In this document: piece by piece, positions 52,784 through 64,000 of the stretch
Layout of the letters: each line of letters begins with the position of its first letter
Position numbering within the stretch: position 1 is the first letter of the stretch
Assembly: GCA_022747635.1 (NCBI GenBank)
Contig: JAKTNV010000001.1
Span: 42,059,072 to 42,123,071 of the forward strand
DNA: 64,000 nt
Reading direction: 5' to 3'
Source: Hetaerina americana
Lineage: Eukaryota; Arthropoda; Insecta; Odonata; Calopterygidae
Made by a program: the position numbers and the translations under genes
The notes under the pieces: generated by a model
Told to the model about the DNA's origin: nothing
Database searches by the model: none
What the model saw: only the letters and a program-made list of their open reading frames with translations

Positions 52784-55700
52784 GTGAAGATATTACTTAA
52801 GGTTGCATTTTTTCTCACAATAACCTCTGTGCATTTTGTGGAACATTACTAACTGTCTGCATGCCTAATAATCTTTTTAAATGAACTACAACTTGTCTTC
52901 AGGATAATCACCCAGCTGTCACAAAGTTAGAGCAAAGACAAGAAATAATATTATCGCAGCTTAGAAACTTAAAGCGTCTGGTTGATGAACTTAGCAGACA
53001 ACTTAGAGTTCCGCCCTCTTCTGCCGTACAACCAGCTGGCTCTATATGCATGAAAAAATCTTTTCAGGTGAAATTAGAGAAGACGCCCTGAGTTGTGAAT
53101 AACAATTCGTGAAAGTAGAAAGTTTATTTAGTTGTTCAGCTCTTTGCATTGTGCTTGCTTTGCACATGTAATCAACCGAGTTTATATTTAAAGTCCGTAT
53201 ATTTTAATGTATCTTGTGTACAAAAACAATGCAGCTCAAATTCGTCACCAAACAATAGCTTGGATAACTTTGACTAACGCTCCACGAAAATAGTAATTCT
53301 TTTATTAATACCTTGTTTTGTTAACTTTAAAGGAAGTGGCACCAAAGGAAGTCCTTCAACTTGTGGTTAAGGCATCGCCTAGTCGATTACCACATGCACT
53401 TCTTGCTGTGATTCAGTATTCGTGCGATGGTGTCGAAGGTGAGCTCTACATTTCCATTTCGTGGTAGTGATGGTGCGAAATGCGTGGCATATGCTTTTAT
53501 ACATTATGTAATGGTTTTGTTATTCTGACTTGAATGTCGAAATTGAACTGTTTTATGTGATGCGTCTGAGAAGTGACAAATTCTATATCTCGGCATCTTT
53601 ACTTTTGAATTCGAAAGAAAATATTAGGAACGGCACATAGCTGAAGTTGTATTGTCTTGTATCTTCGCGTATTTTTTCCCCTGAAAACTCTGGATGCTTT
53701 GGTAAAGTGTTTGGCCTTTTTTTGCTAGGATTTAGACGTGAAATATAATTAAAATTTAAAGATGGTGATAAGAGTCCCATGAATAAAACAGGAAGGTTGA
53801 TTTAAGAATTTCGTTCTAAACTCTCACAGAAAATTCAGAGGAAGAAAATATCTCCCGGTGAATGCGTTTGTTTTAGATGAGGGAGTTTGATTCAAGGTCC
53901 ATGGGTGAAAAATATTGGGGTCGTGACCAACACCTCAAATAGTCAATATGGAGCAGTGAGCTGTTTCTATTATGGAAAAAGGTTAGAACAAGTCATTAAA
54001 ATTTTGTCACCTACAAAGGGTGGCCATAACAGTAAATTGTATTAGACAATTCGGCTTAAATAAGGTGTGGAGGTATGTTATGTAAGATGACCCGAAATAA
54101 TGTCAAACTGTTGAGCCATTTAAATTGGGGGGATATAGCTTGAAGCGTCTTAGCAAGTCATTGGTCAATTACTGGGGATTGGGATTCTCCTTGTGTAGTC
54201 CACTGCGGAATCATCTGTAGTAGTATGTGGTTTAGTTAAAAGGTGATCTTCTAACAGGAAGTAGGTTGCAGAAATTATGCCCCGTTAAGAATTGCACCAA
54301 TATTTGAGATGAGTCAGTTATATCCTATTCATTGTCAGCATCTGGTTGCACTTAGTATAATATCTTAATAAGTCAGTACTACTCATATTGTCTATTTTCT
54401 TGTACTACTGCTCAGTGGGCTCTTTCAAAGCATGCCTCTTTGTAAACAGTCAAGGTCCTCTAGGATATTTTACCTTCCTTTTAGATGCTGTGTCCCTGAT
54501 GTGCTGGCTTAGCCATCCTCCAACTGTTGTTTTCTCACGGGAATGTAAATTTGTAGTTAACCAATCAAATGCCAATTTTTTAAGTTAGTTGGTAATCGCC
54601 CAAGTTCCTGAACTGTTCCTCCTCTAGCGGATATAGTCCTCACCAAGGCTATGCAGTATTCAGGGCATTTTTCAAAGTTAGAATCAGGTTTTTTTCATCT
54701 CTTCACCATTAGCTGTTATAAATAGAGCAGTGGTAATGCTGGCAATATGGGCAGGGTTATAATTTCATTCCAACAAATGGTTTTTCTTCTAATGGCTTTG
54801 GTTTTGATTATTGCCTAACTAACAGGATGGTCGCAAATGCGAATTAATAGACTGCTTTACTTCTTATAGAGCTCAATACAAGCATAAATTAATCATTGGT
54901 AGAACTGGGTAGAGTCAATGATCCCACTTATCTAATTTCCGCAACATGTGTAAAAATCTATTTTGTATGAGACATCTGCCTGCAATACCTTTGTTTCAGT
55001 ATGATGAAATGAAGCAGTTAATATACTTTCTTTGCAAATAAGTTGCTCGTTAGGTAATAGTTATATGCTTGCTGTGTCAATAAGTTAATTAGGCAATAGT
55101 TAACAGTACTGAGGAAATTATCCATCGTATTTTCTTCATAGCTGTAATATTTAAACAAATGAAAAATCAGTTTTGAAGAATAAATGCTAATTAAAATGCA
55201 TTTGATGTAAACACCATGGTAGATGTCATTACCTATGGAAAAAGCCAGGAAATACAAGGAGTTAACTGATAGGTAAAAGTATGTTGAGGCACATGTAGGA
55301 ATAGTAGCATCAATTAGCAGTTTCCCAAGAGTTGATGGAGTCTTGGTTAGAATTGAGTTTTCATGAAGTTAAGTGTTAAAATTCAAGAGAATAAGTACAA
55401 TAAATTATAAAACTTTCACTGATACAAGAGGTAAGTGATACCTAAAAGTAGTTGGAGTCCTAATGGGGACCAGGGGATGGTAAATAAGCCAAAAGGTTGA
55501 GATTCTTGAAAAAGGGATAATAAAATCTACAGATTAAAAAAATGATTACTTAGTGGACAATCAATTTGGGTTAAGGAAGAGTGGGTATATTCTAGATTCC
55601 ACGGTTTGATGAGATCACTGATTGAAAGGGATTATAGATTTAAGCCAGATTTGAACTTATTCTGTTGACCAATGGGCTATTAATACTTTGCTCTCAGAAA

Positions 55701-58700
55701 ATATTAGATCTGCTACTGTGCATCATCTGTGTATGCCAAACCTGGACTTCACCTAATATTCTACCCCTTTATTTTATATGATCCAGGTTAATAAGGGTTT
55801 TCTGCATTCAGCAATGTGCTACATTTGAAAAATATCATTTTCTGTTCCATATAAACTCTTTTGCCCTTAAGTACATTAATCATGTCAGTAGGAATTTAAT
55901 CTAAATGGTCAAAACCCTGCCAGCTCAAAGTGGTTGCCTTAGATTCTTCCCTTCGCACTAACCTTCTAAAATTATCAACATGTTTTATTTCATCTTCAAA
56001 ATTAAATTGTTTGGCCCCTAGGATAGTAAAATGTCTAGTATCATTGTGTTGTGTAAAGATGAACTTTAAATGTAATCTTTCACTATGTATCCTTGTTCTA
56101 TGTAACTTTTCTGCTTTGGGTTTTTCTGCATTCTGTGATTTTGATGTTTATCTCATTTTTGTGTTGATATAAATTGTCAATCTGTTAAACTGGGTAGTGT
56201 TAGGCTTCACTTGATGGAAACAATCCATGATGAGGCTAACCACTTTTTATGTCAACATCTTTATGTCATGACCTTGGTTTAGACTTACAAATTCATAGAA
56301 ATAAGATGTATGACCTATTGGCTGTGAATGTGGAATACGTTTAATTCCTATAGCCAATAATAACTTGTTATTGACCATAGGAATTAACCTAATTTTAAAA
56401 ATTAATTTTCAGGTGAATAGTAGAAAAGAAATTTTGTCTTGTATGGTCTCCACTGATTGGAAGGGGCAGGAAAGTGATATGGGATTGTTCCCTAACCTCT
56501 CCTCATCCTCCCCAAATTATACACTACCTTTCTGCTCCTCTCTCTTTGTCTATTATATATAAGGCTTAATTTCTTCTGTGCTATTCACAGGAAGATTAAT
56601 TAGTAAATCGAAACCTTGATTGTGAACTTATGATGTGTGAGGGGATGTACAAAGTGGTTTGCTCCTTTAAATAGTTCATGTTAATGAATTCTATCTTCTA
56701 GACATATGAACAAAATTATTTTTATCACCTTGATGATGAATGTAATATAAACTTGAAGGTAAGAGACAGGTATTCACCCTCAATTTTCCTGGTAAATGTA
56801 GTTAACTGATTTGAGGTTAGTTTCAGATGATAATGGTAAATAATCATACATTGTTGTTAGATTTTTAAGTTTTTCTGTGTTGCATAAACATTTTATTAGC
56901 TATTCTGGTGAATTGTTTACCTTCGTGTAGTATCTATCACTCTTGATAGCCAATACACCTTTGAAAGTGAGTGAAATAATATCTCACTTTTCTGTTTTTG
57001 TTACTTGTAATTCACTTCAATTGTGACTTTGTATAAATTTTATAAGTGTATGTCTTAGTGAAAAGGTACCCTACAGTAAATATTGTACTTGCTCTTAGGT
57101 ACTCACATCAGACCCTTAAGATGTATTTATATGAAGTTATTAATTTTGTAATGAATATTTTAGCTTTAATATTTGCTTTTTTCCCTTCAGATTCATCAAA
57201 AGTTAAACCTGGATGCATAGAGGTGAAATGGTATAGCCACTCCACACTATCTTTGCCCTTGCCATGCCTTCCAACTAGTCAAGAACATAAATGTAAACCT
57301 AGTGTGTGCATTACCTTCATATGGAAAGATGGTGAGAATTTAAAAAATAATAATGAAAATGTTTATTTGCGCCGAACTCATTCTTTTATCTCATCACAGC
57401 TTTTTCTAAAATTGAAGATGTTGGCACCTATTGAATAATTTCAGAATGTACATTTATAATCAGCTGTATTGCCTGGCACTATATGAGACTTCAAACAAAG
57501 TATAATGTGATTTTGGTTAAAACTAAGTACATGAGGGACCTAGGAGCTACTTTTCAATTAAGATGTGTTGCAAAGAGTTAAAAGTCTCTGCCCAAAAGCC
57601 ACCTTCCACAACTCCCTTGACTTACCAAAAGCACTTCAGGTTTTTGTTAATAAAAGTATTATTTTTAATATTGTTCAAAATTTGTAAACTAGAGTAATGA
57701 ACACAAATGTTAGAGCTAACATGACACTTTGCTATGTACATGTGAAAGGAGCTTGACATGATTAATTCCTCAGAATCTTCAGGTGCCAAAATTACAAGGT
57801 TAGAGTTTATTCATGAGTGTCCAGAAGCCCTACTCATGTTCAAACCCTCTGGTGCGATCGTTTCAGATTTGAAATTGGTTTTATGAATTTCTTTTGCTTT
57901 ACAATTTGTATCCTATTACATATTTATATTTTAAATGCATTTTTGTAAATGTCATGGACATTCTATACTTCCTTTATTGACTCCAAGAAGGCATTTGATG
58001 AAGTGCAGAGTAATCGGACTGGCCACTGAGGAAAGATGTTGGTAAAAATGTGTCGTAAGCCTCATCAAAAATATATATTGGAATGAGTCAGACAATATAA
58101 GAACAGAATGGGGAGTATAGATTGAAATTAACATTCAACAGGAAGTAAGACAAGGATTTATTCTCTCACCCCATATATTTGTATTTACTTTGAGGAAAGC
58201 CTTTGCCAGACTTTGAAAGACTGTATAGACTCAAAATAGTTAATGGAGTGATAATTGTCAACATTTATGATTTTAATGACCCATATTATTGCTGATACTA
58301 ATGCCTACCTACAGTATTTGCTAACAATAGTATTGGAAAAGGGCCAAGAAGTTATACATGAGCATTCATAAAACTAAAGCCATGGTGCTCTTAAAAAACT
58401 GTATATTGTAAAAAACTTTTCCGGATAAAAACAAATAGAATAAATGGAGACCTTAAAATATTTTGATATCTGGATCACTGTCAGCAAAGATCCTGACAGA
58501 TATTCAGGCTAAAATAGATCAAGCCAGAGCACTGTTCCATGAGTAAAACAAATTCTCTGCGACTATAAAGTCAAGGGACTACTTGTTAAAATTATAAGGG
58601 AGGCTAGTTTTCTATGTGGTATAACAGTTAAGATAAATTCAAAGAGAAAAATATAGGTCTTGGTTTTTTATTAAATGCTTCAATTATCTATGACAGAGAG

Positions 58701-61700
58701 AATAACAAATGAAGTTGTAAATAAAAGGATCAAGATATGAGAAAAACGACATATTTCAGACACACTTCATGAAATATCAATTACTCCAGCTAATATTTGA
58801 GAGCAAAATATGGTAAAGATTATGCTAGTTTAAATGCCCCAAACCTGATGGAGAAAGTGTTGAATAGAGGATTTTGCCATGTTAATGATTAGTTTTCTGT
58901 GCAATGGCCATACTACAAGAAAAGGATGGAAATTCTTATGTGGGATGTTGAAATGTATTGTAAGACTCTCCATTCATCAGCCCAATGATAATTACTTGTA
59001 ATGTCATCTTGTTTAAAACATTATGGAGCACATGCAGCTGACTGACAAAGAGCTCTTGTATTCATTCAGGTGAGCAAACACTGCATATCTGTGAACAAAA
59101 ATTGTTGTTTATCCAAACTATTTGTTCTTTGAGAATTAGGTCTTCCATTTTGTTTCATTGTCCCCAGTTAATGTTCTGTATGGCGGTCATGTTTCTAGTT
59201 CATGTGATTCATTTGTGAATCAAATCTTTATGAAGTGTAAATTTCCATATTAACTTCATTCATGAAGCAGTGAAATGACGATGTAAATATATGCAATGTG
59301 AAGTTTTGCCAAAGAAAGAAGATGTACATGTTGATCTTAAAACTAGGTATTCAGTTTTTGGAGATGAATATTAAGCTGGCCACAAACACAATTTTAGTTT
59401 TTTCAAAAATCTTATTTTTTCTTCATATTGTGCTATTTGTTAGGTTTCATTTCATCCGAAGGTTTTGAAACATGACACACCTTGAGGAGTGTGCCATGCC
59501 TGCATTTCAAATTAACAATTAATTGATGTTATTTGGTAACTATCAAACGTGAATTTAATCCCAGTTCTTCTCTTAAATTATGTTGACTTCTTTCATACAT
59601 AGTTAAATGCCCTGATTCAGGTACTTATAACACCTAATAATTGATAGTACCAAGTAACTGAAAATTGTCTGAACAATCTATTACAAAATTATATAGAACC
59701 ACATTGTGATGAGTGACTCTGCTTAATAATAAACTTTAGCCGGCCCTGGTTTAGTTTGCAGATTTTCTTCATGATCTTACATTAGTCTGTGAATGCCTGA
59801 ATTTCTCTGCTGTAAATATTTAGTGAAGAGCACTATGAGTTGCCATTTATTGTTTTTTCTTCCTTCCCAGCTGTGAAAGGAGTTGAATTCTCTGTTGGAA
59901 ATTCACCATTTTGGCTAAAAGGAGAACCACTCTTGATGCGTGTCATCATGTCTCATATTTCAACAACTCCAAGTGAGGAAAGTATAGTTTCTGATGTTGC
60001 TTTGGCAGCTCTTCTTGATTCCTGTGCTGCTATTTCAGAGCTTACGAAAAGGTGTGTACTTTTGTTGGCTGATAGTATAAGTTTTTGCAATTTCAACTTG
60101 AATGTATAGCTTTATCATTTTAAATTAGGTTAATTTATTGGGTTTGATTCATACTTTTCACAACATGTAAACCACCCGTAGATTCTGGTTTTGCTTAGGG
60201 CAGCTTCCCCATAAGCAGTCTTGAGCATTACAATAGTTTCTGCAGCCAATTTCCCCAACAGGAAACAAAATTTCACTGCAGCGCATTGCTCTTGATAATC
60301 TGCCATCACGTTTTTTGCCTAAATGAAAAAATTTGTTTCACTGAAACATCTCTCACAGATGGACCGATCCAGTCACAGTGATGGCGCTGCACATACTGAT
60401 GCAGGTGACATGAGTCTGATGTACGACGGCCAAATAAAGACTTCCCCTACTCTCGCTCCCCACCACAGCCCAATTCCCGTTACTTTTGGGTCCCCCCGTG
60501 TATATATATGTAGCCCAGGGGTAGGGCTGGACTACTTAACCGGAGGTTCCCAGGTTCAATTCCGGGGCAAGTCTCTGGGCACCTGCAGCTCTACCCAAGC
60601 TATGTGATTTTTGGGGCACCAGATCTTATTGGGAAACCATAACCGGCATAGGAAATTTATTTATTTATTCATGAGTATTTATTTTGTCCCCTTCAAAGTA
60701 GTCCCCATTAGAAATTATACACTTATGCCAACGTTTTTTCTAATCCTCAAAGCACTTCAAAAATTAATTTTTTGTGATCTTATTCAGCTCCTCCTTTGAT
60801 GCAGTCTTTATCTCGTCAATCGTAGCATAGCGTCATCCCCTCTTCAGTTTCGGGAATAAGAAAAAGTCACTGGGGGCCAGGTCTGGGGAATATGGTGGCT
60901 GAGGCATCATTAGTGTGTTGTTTTTGGCCAAAAATTCAAGCACAAGTAACACTGTGTGAGCAGGGGCATTGTCATTGTGCAAAAGCCAATTTTTGTTCTT
61001 CCACAAATCTGGGCATTTGTGGTGATTGCTTCGTGCAAATTGCACATAACGTGCAGGTAACATTCCTTATTTACCGTTCTACGCTGTGGCAAGAACTCAT
61101 GATGCTCCATGTCTCTGCAATCAAAGAAAACTGTAAGCAAAACTTTCACATTCGACCAAACTTGGGGTGCTTTTTTCGGTCTTGGCTCGTGCTGCAGCTT
61201 CCATTGGGATGATTGAGCTTTAGTTTCCCCATCATAACAATAAACCCATGATTTGTCACCAGTTGGGACCCTCGGGAGCCAATTTGGCTCATCGAGGACT
61301 AAGTCCAATGCCTCATTAGCAATGCTAATGCATTACGGTTTTTTTGTCAAAATTGAGCAATTTTGGTACGAATTTTGGGGCGACCCGTGTCATGGCCAAA
61401 TCATTGGTAAAAATCAAATGGCACAAGCCATACAATATTTTTAGGTCCTCAGCAACTTCTCTAATGGTGATTCGATGATAGGCCAATACTATTTTCTTCA
61501 CTTTATCAATGTTTTCATCTGTTGTTGACGTGCTTGGACTTCCAGCACACTCTTTATCATTCACATTTTCTTAGCCCCCTGAGAACATTTTGTACCACCG
61601 ATAAACGTTGCTGCGGTCCAAGGTAGCTTCTCCATATGCCACAGTCAACATTCGGAATGCATCTGCGCACTTAATTTTGTTTTTCACGCAAAATTTGATC

Positions 61701-63244
61701 CAATTCTTTTATGCATTTTTTGGAACAGGCAAAAATACAACAAAAGACAAGCCAAAACACGTCCAAGCAAAACAGCTGTCAAAAATTAACAGAACATTCA
61801 AAATGGCCAAACTTTTCAGCATAAGGGAGAGGCATTATATACATACTAGTATACTACTATCATTTCTTCTTGTGTGTTCTGTGCTCCTGTGATGGGTGAA
61901 ACACCTCCCTAATGCCATCTCTTGGCCAAAGAATCGGGGCACTTAGCTGCTTAAAACATCGCAGATCTCAGTGTAAATTGTGTTTCCTGGATAGCTCGAG
62001 TGGTTAGAGCATCTGTCCGGCAAGTGGAAAGATCCGGAGTTCAAGTCCCGGTCTAGGAAATATTTTTGCACTTGTGATCTGCTTAATTCTGCCTTCCCGA
62101 CCTCTACTGTGATCGTCCTTCATATGTGTTCCTATCCCTTTTCCTCATCTATTTCCATGTAAATGAGTATTTCTTGGTGTTTGAGATTTTGTGTTTGAAT
62201 GTATATATAAAAAAACCATTAACACGAAGGTTATGGTTAGATTTATGGTGTAGGAATATCGATGGGAAAATACGGTATTTTTCATGTATTAGCAGCCGAA
62301 AATTATAAATAATCAATTTATCTTATGGACCAGGAAATACAGTATTTTATGTAGTTGGAGAATCCCAATTTTTATTTTCCCAAATTCATAGTATTTGATC
62401 GGCCTGGGGAAAATAATAGGAAATAATGTCAACTGATGAAATTATGTTTGCCTAACAGAAATTATTTCATGTAAGTCTCGCATTTCTGGGAAGATTTCAT
62501 TGTCTATATTGGGCCCGAAAATTATTTTTCTTGGAGGATCAATCAAGTTACTTGCATGAGAATGCTACATTAGAGTCATTGGTTGTGGAAGGGTATTTAA
62601 TTTAAAATATTGAAAAGATGACTGATAATTTATATTGAAAATATGTCAGATCAATTAATGTTATCAATGTTTAAATTTATTATCCCAGTTTCATAAAATT
62701 AAATCCTGGAAACAAATTTAAATTTTATTATTAATTTTGAAAGTATATGTTCATAATAGAATTTTTCTGCTGTTTGATTTTAATAGAATTGTTAGTTTAT
62801 AATTTTGAGTGGTGGTCTTCAGTCTCATTAAATAAATTCTTCGAATAAATGAAGAAGAATTTTAAAAAAAGTTTCTCTTTAGTGATTTTTTCAAGTATTA
62901 GAAATGCATTTCAGTATAAGTATAGTTCAGCATAATTACTTAGGAGATGTTTTTTTTCTGTACTTATATGTTGTGAAGCCAATTGTATGTTGAACAAAAG
63001 CTGATTTTTCTTTTTTTTCAGCTCTTCCTCATCTTCTGTTAGACAAACTCTGTCAGAAGCCAACAAATGGTTCTCTTGCCTCGATCTTATTCCATCAAGA
63101 TATCATAGAATGTCAGCGAGTGAAATTTCACTGTGGGGCTCCTTGAAGGGATTATGTATAACTAATGATGGATCTTTACCACAAGAAACACCAGCCAAGC
63201 TTAATGAATGGTTTACATCATACTCCAGATTTTTGTATGCTTAA
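52616..63244 (+). CDS. AIMP2: AIMP2 (p38), scaffold of the multi-tRNA-synthetase complex; six exons, complete
   Basis: Aminoacyl-tRNA synthetase complex-interacting multifunctional protein 2, a cytosolic scaffold which in animals binds LysRS through its N-terminus and other synthetases through its GST-like C-terminal half. Exons 52616-52783, 52903-53067, 53333-53438, 57191-57331, 59871-60051, 63022-63244; all GT-AG and in phase, 327 codons against 320 in human. Features: N-terminal LysRS-binding-type segment with MYRLKPV and VELPKCMYRLRQI, a leucine-rich coiled coil in exon 2, then the GST-N-like (exons 3-4) and GST-C-like (exons 5-6) halves. The C-terminal half is diverged from vertebrates as I remember them. 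Starts 742 bases from the NURF301 start on the other strand. Confidence 0.95.
52903..53067 (+). CDS. AIMP2: AIMP2 exon 2: leucine-zipper coiled coil
   Basis: 55 codons, residues 57-111. VTKLEQRQEIILSQLRNLKR and the following LVDELSRQLRV form heptads of Leu/Ile, the part that in AIMP2 pairs with AIMP1 in the complex. Acceptor TCTTCAG, donor TTTCAG|GTGAAA, phase 0. Confidence 0.93.
53333..53438 (+). CDS. AIMP2: AIMP2 exon 3: start of GST-N-like domain
   Basis: Residues 112-146 (EVAPKEVLQLVVKASPSRLP, HALLAVIQYSCDGVE), comparable with human '[21 protein letters not shown]'. Acceptor TTTAAAG, donor GAAG|GTGAGC. The intron that follows is 3.75 kb. Confidence 0.92.
53439..57190 (+). other. AIMP2 intron 3
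   Basis: 3.75 kb. Contains a hairpin at 56339-56388; no gene or mobile element recognised with confidence. Confidence 0.6.
56339..56388. repeat. Imperfect hairpin in AIMP2 intron 3
   Basis: GTTTAATTCCTATAGCCAAT is the near inverse of ATTGACCATAGGAATTAAC, 21-22-base arms, loop about 7 bases. Confidence 0.75.
57191..57331 (+). CDS. AIMP2: AIMP2 exon 4: GST-N-like domain
   Basis: Residues 147-193. Cys-rich middle and ends ITFIWKD, which matches the family's FTLIWKN motif. Acceptor CCCTTCAG, donor GATG|GTGAGA. Confidence 0.92.
57332..57949 (+). other. AIMP2 intron 4, left part
   Basis: Nothing recognised. Confidence 0.5.
57950..59000 (+). mobile_element. RTE-like LINE reverse transcriptase remnant
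   Basis: Plus strand: SFIDSKKAFDEVQ (about 57970-58010), the first RT block, then SRT-like QYKNRMGSI, GSKTRIYSLTPYI (RQGCILSP-like, about 58140-58175), and a degraded tail to about 58960. Stops are frequent and the catalytic YADD is not visible. Confidence 0.75.
59001..59870 (+). other. AIMP2 intron 4, right part
   Basis: Nothing recognised. Confidence 0.5.
59871..60051 (+). CDS. AIMP2: AIMP2 exon 5: start of GST-C-like domain
   Basis: Residues 194-253. VKGVEFSVGNSPFWLKGEPL is followed by a hydrophobic helix (VALAALLDSCAAISEL), equivalent to the family's 'ARFLF...LIDSWVDIA' segment. Acceptor CTTCCCAG, donor AAAAG|GTGTGT. Confidence 0.92.
60165..60310 (-). mobile_element. Mariner transposase N-terminal fragment
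   Basis: Minus strand reads MADYQEQCAAVKFCFLLGKL then AETIVMLKTAYGEAALSKTR, the HTH of a mariner/SETMAR-like transposase, open for about 48 codons. Only this piece remains. Confidence 0.8.
60505..60655 (+). repeat. tRNA-derived SINE
   Basis: tRNA-like head GTAGCCCAGGGGTAGGGCTG with B box GGTTCAATTCC (about 60553), then a body CTCTGGGCACCTGCAGCTCT and GGGGCACCAGATCTTATTGG, GAAACCATAACC, shared with 45595-45765 on the other strand. Confidence 0.75.
60655..61830 (-). mobile_element. Mariner remnant, both ends truncated (same family as 31338-32207)
   Basis: Minus strand carries most of the transposase in three frames: HTH/linker (61325-61564: NDKECAGSPSTSTTDENIDK), first catalytic block GDKSWVYCYDGETKAQSSQW (61200 region), HNDNAPAHTVLLVLEFLAKN and [20 protein letters not shown] (60833-61063). 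D34D spacing is kept. At the left it joins the SINE at 60655; at the right similarity to 31338-32207 ends near 61830. No TIRs. Confidence 0.88.
61985..62058 (+). tRNA. tRNA-like sequence, probably a pseudogene or SINE head
   Basis: Seven-base acceptor stem TCCTGGA/TCTAGGA (one G-T pair), D stem GCTC/GAGC, variable loop AAGAT and T arm CCGG-GTTCAAGT-CCCGG with one extra A (62038). The anticodon stem TCTGT/GTGGA has three G-T pairs and the loop CCGGCAA has C in place of the invariant T33, giving nominal anticodon GGC. I regard it as a decayed tRNA or tRNA-derived repeat, not a working gene. Confidence 0.5.
62253..62275. repeat. Solitary end of the pogo-like element
   Basis: ATCGATGGGAAAATACGGTA matches the terminal repeat of the element at 10164-11547. 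No partner end is nearby. Confidence 0.7.
62276..63021 (+). other. AIMP2 intron 5, right part
   Basis: AT-rich with the polypyrimidine tract of exon 6 at its end; nothing else recognised. Confidence 0.6.
63022..63244 (+). CDS. AIMP2: AIMP2 exon 6: end of GST-C-like domain, stop codon
   Basis: Residues 254-327. Ser-rich start, then EANKWFSCLDLIPSRYHRMS, AADVVLW-like SASEISLWGSLKGL, and a C-terminal helix KLNEWFTSYSRFLYA before TAA. Family counterparts are 'LTVADVVLWSVL' and 'VQRWMRSCENL'. Acceptor is a long T tract with TTTCAG. Confidence 0.92.
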
Positions 63245-63303
63245 CTTAATATGCTATTTATGTATATAAACATGTTTTCATGTTAATTTCATGTGAGAGG
63301 AGA

Positions 63304-63309
63304 AATAAA
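63304..63309 (+). terminator. AIMP2 polyadenylation signal AATAAA
   Basis: Canonical AATAAA 60 bases after the AIMP2 stop, followed within about 40 bases by a GT-rich stretch (TTGTGTGCAG), as expected for a cleavage site near 63325. Confidence 0.75.
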
Positions 63310-63329
63310 CTCTGTAACTCCAAAATTGT

Positions 63330-64000
63330 GTGCAGTCTTTTATTCGGTTTGTGTAGTTTTGTAAGCTTGGTGGCCATTGGGCCATGTCAAACACATTGTT
63401 TTTGTTTATAATTCATTGTTCTTTTTAGAAAAGGACATTCATTTTTTAATGTACGGCTCAAGTATTTACTATTGAATTATATTGCTGTAATAAACTTGAA
63501 ATATGTTTTTACTGGTGAGGGTAAAGTTCACCTAATAATATTTAGCATAACAGAGTGCGAAATTCATACATTAGAGTATGAGGGCCAGTTTTTTTCCTGG
63601 GGCCACCTGTGGTTCCCAGCCCCAATCAATGTGAGGAAAGGTAAGGTAATCTTGCATAATATATTTCTTGAAGACATAGCTCAAAAGCATTTTGCTTAAG
63701 GCACTTAAAATAATGCATGAACATTTTTCCTAAGAATAAATGAACTAATTAGATTGTAGGTAAAATCTGCTCATAGAAGTAAAAATTTCAGCCTTTTTTT
63801 TGGGGAATGAATGGTACCTCTCCCAAAAGAAAACATTTGAAAAGTGCTACAATTAAGTACAATTTTTAATAATGGTGATGCAGAATTCTGTCATTTTTGT
63901 TGTATTTTTACCGCTAAAGTATGTGGATACAGCAATTAAGTTTAATTCTGCTGAACATGTACTGTACCATTGCTGAAAATGTGCAAAACATTCATTTTTA
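63330..64000. other. Sequence downstream of AIMP2
   Basis: No gene, repeat or RNA recognised. An open frame at 63472-63699 has no family signature. Confidence 0.5.

Noticed and set aside
1..64000. CRISPR arrays, operons, ribosome binding sites or prophage
   Set aside because: Spliced genes, polyadenylation signal and eukaryotic mobile elements show this is nuclear DNA of an animal; no regularly spaced repeats seen.

Overview
The window is eukaryotic nuclear DNA, AT-rich, with GT-AG introns, dense mariner, pogo/Tigger, LINE and Penelope remnants and tRNA-derived SINEs. This points to an arthropod, most likely an insect. The two host genes are closest in my reading to insect NURF301 and animal AIMP2; I cannot name the species.

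Two protein genes run head to head from a shared promoter near 51.9-52.6 kb. On the minus strand, from the ATG at 51873 down to at least 5389, lies the 5' two fifths or so of the chromatin-remodelling gene NURF301/BPTF (Drosophila E(bx)). I resolve 17 coding exons, all with GT-AG borders and continuous reading phase, giving about 1082 codons: AT-hook, acidic stretch, DDT domain, PHD finger, WSD/WHIM-type motif, acidic low-complexity stretch and the conserved NURF301 middle region. The C-terminal PHD fingers and bromodomain must lie beyond the left edge. On the plus strand, 52616 to 63244, is a complete six-exon gene for AIMP2 (p38), the scaffold of the multi-aminoacyl-tRNA-synthetase complex, 327 codons, with an AATAAA signal 60 bases after the stop.

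Most remaining sequence is intronic and built of decayed mobile elements. From left to right: Tigger remnant (0.7-2.5 kb), LINE 3' end (3.1-4.1), pogo-like element with intact ends (10.2-11.5), Tigger-like element (13.2-14.6), internally deleted mariner inside a tandem duplication that copied part of exon 11 (15.3-16.3), LINE (16.8-18.7), mariner remnant (19.8-20.2), SINE (22.3), nearly intact mariner with one frameshift (22.9-24.2), SINE (24.9), 65-base-arm foldback (25.5), LINE split by an AT microsatellite (26.4-27.3), LINE tail (28.4-28.8), deleted mariner (31.3-32.2), hairpin (33.4), RTE-like LINE interrupted by a mariner and a Penelope terminus (34.8-38.1), Tigger remnant (38.9-39.2), second deleted mariner (39.8-40.6), LINE endonuclease remnant (41.3-42.2), Penelope-like element with GIY-YIG region (42.3-43.6), SINEs and LINE fragment (45.6-46.8), a third Penelope-like terminus (48.3), and in AIMP2 introns an RT fragment (58.0-59.0), mariner fragments (60.2, 60.7-61.8), a SINE (60.5) and a tRNA-like sequence (62.0).

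The most interesting points are the shared bidirectional promoter with a perfect 12-base E-box palindrome, hammerhead-like motifs at two Penelope-like termini, the exon-11 duplication, and several strong foldbacks inside the introns.
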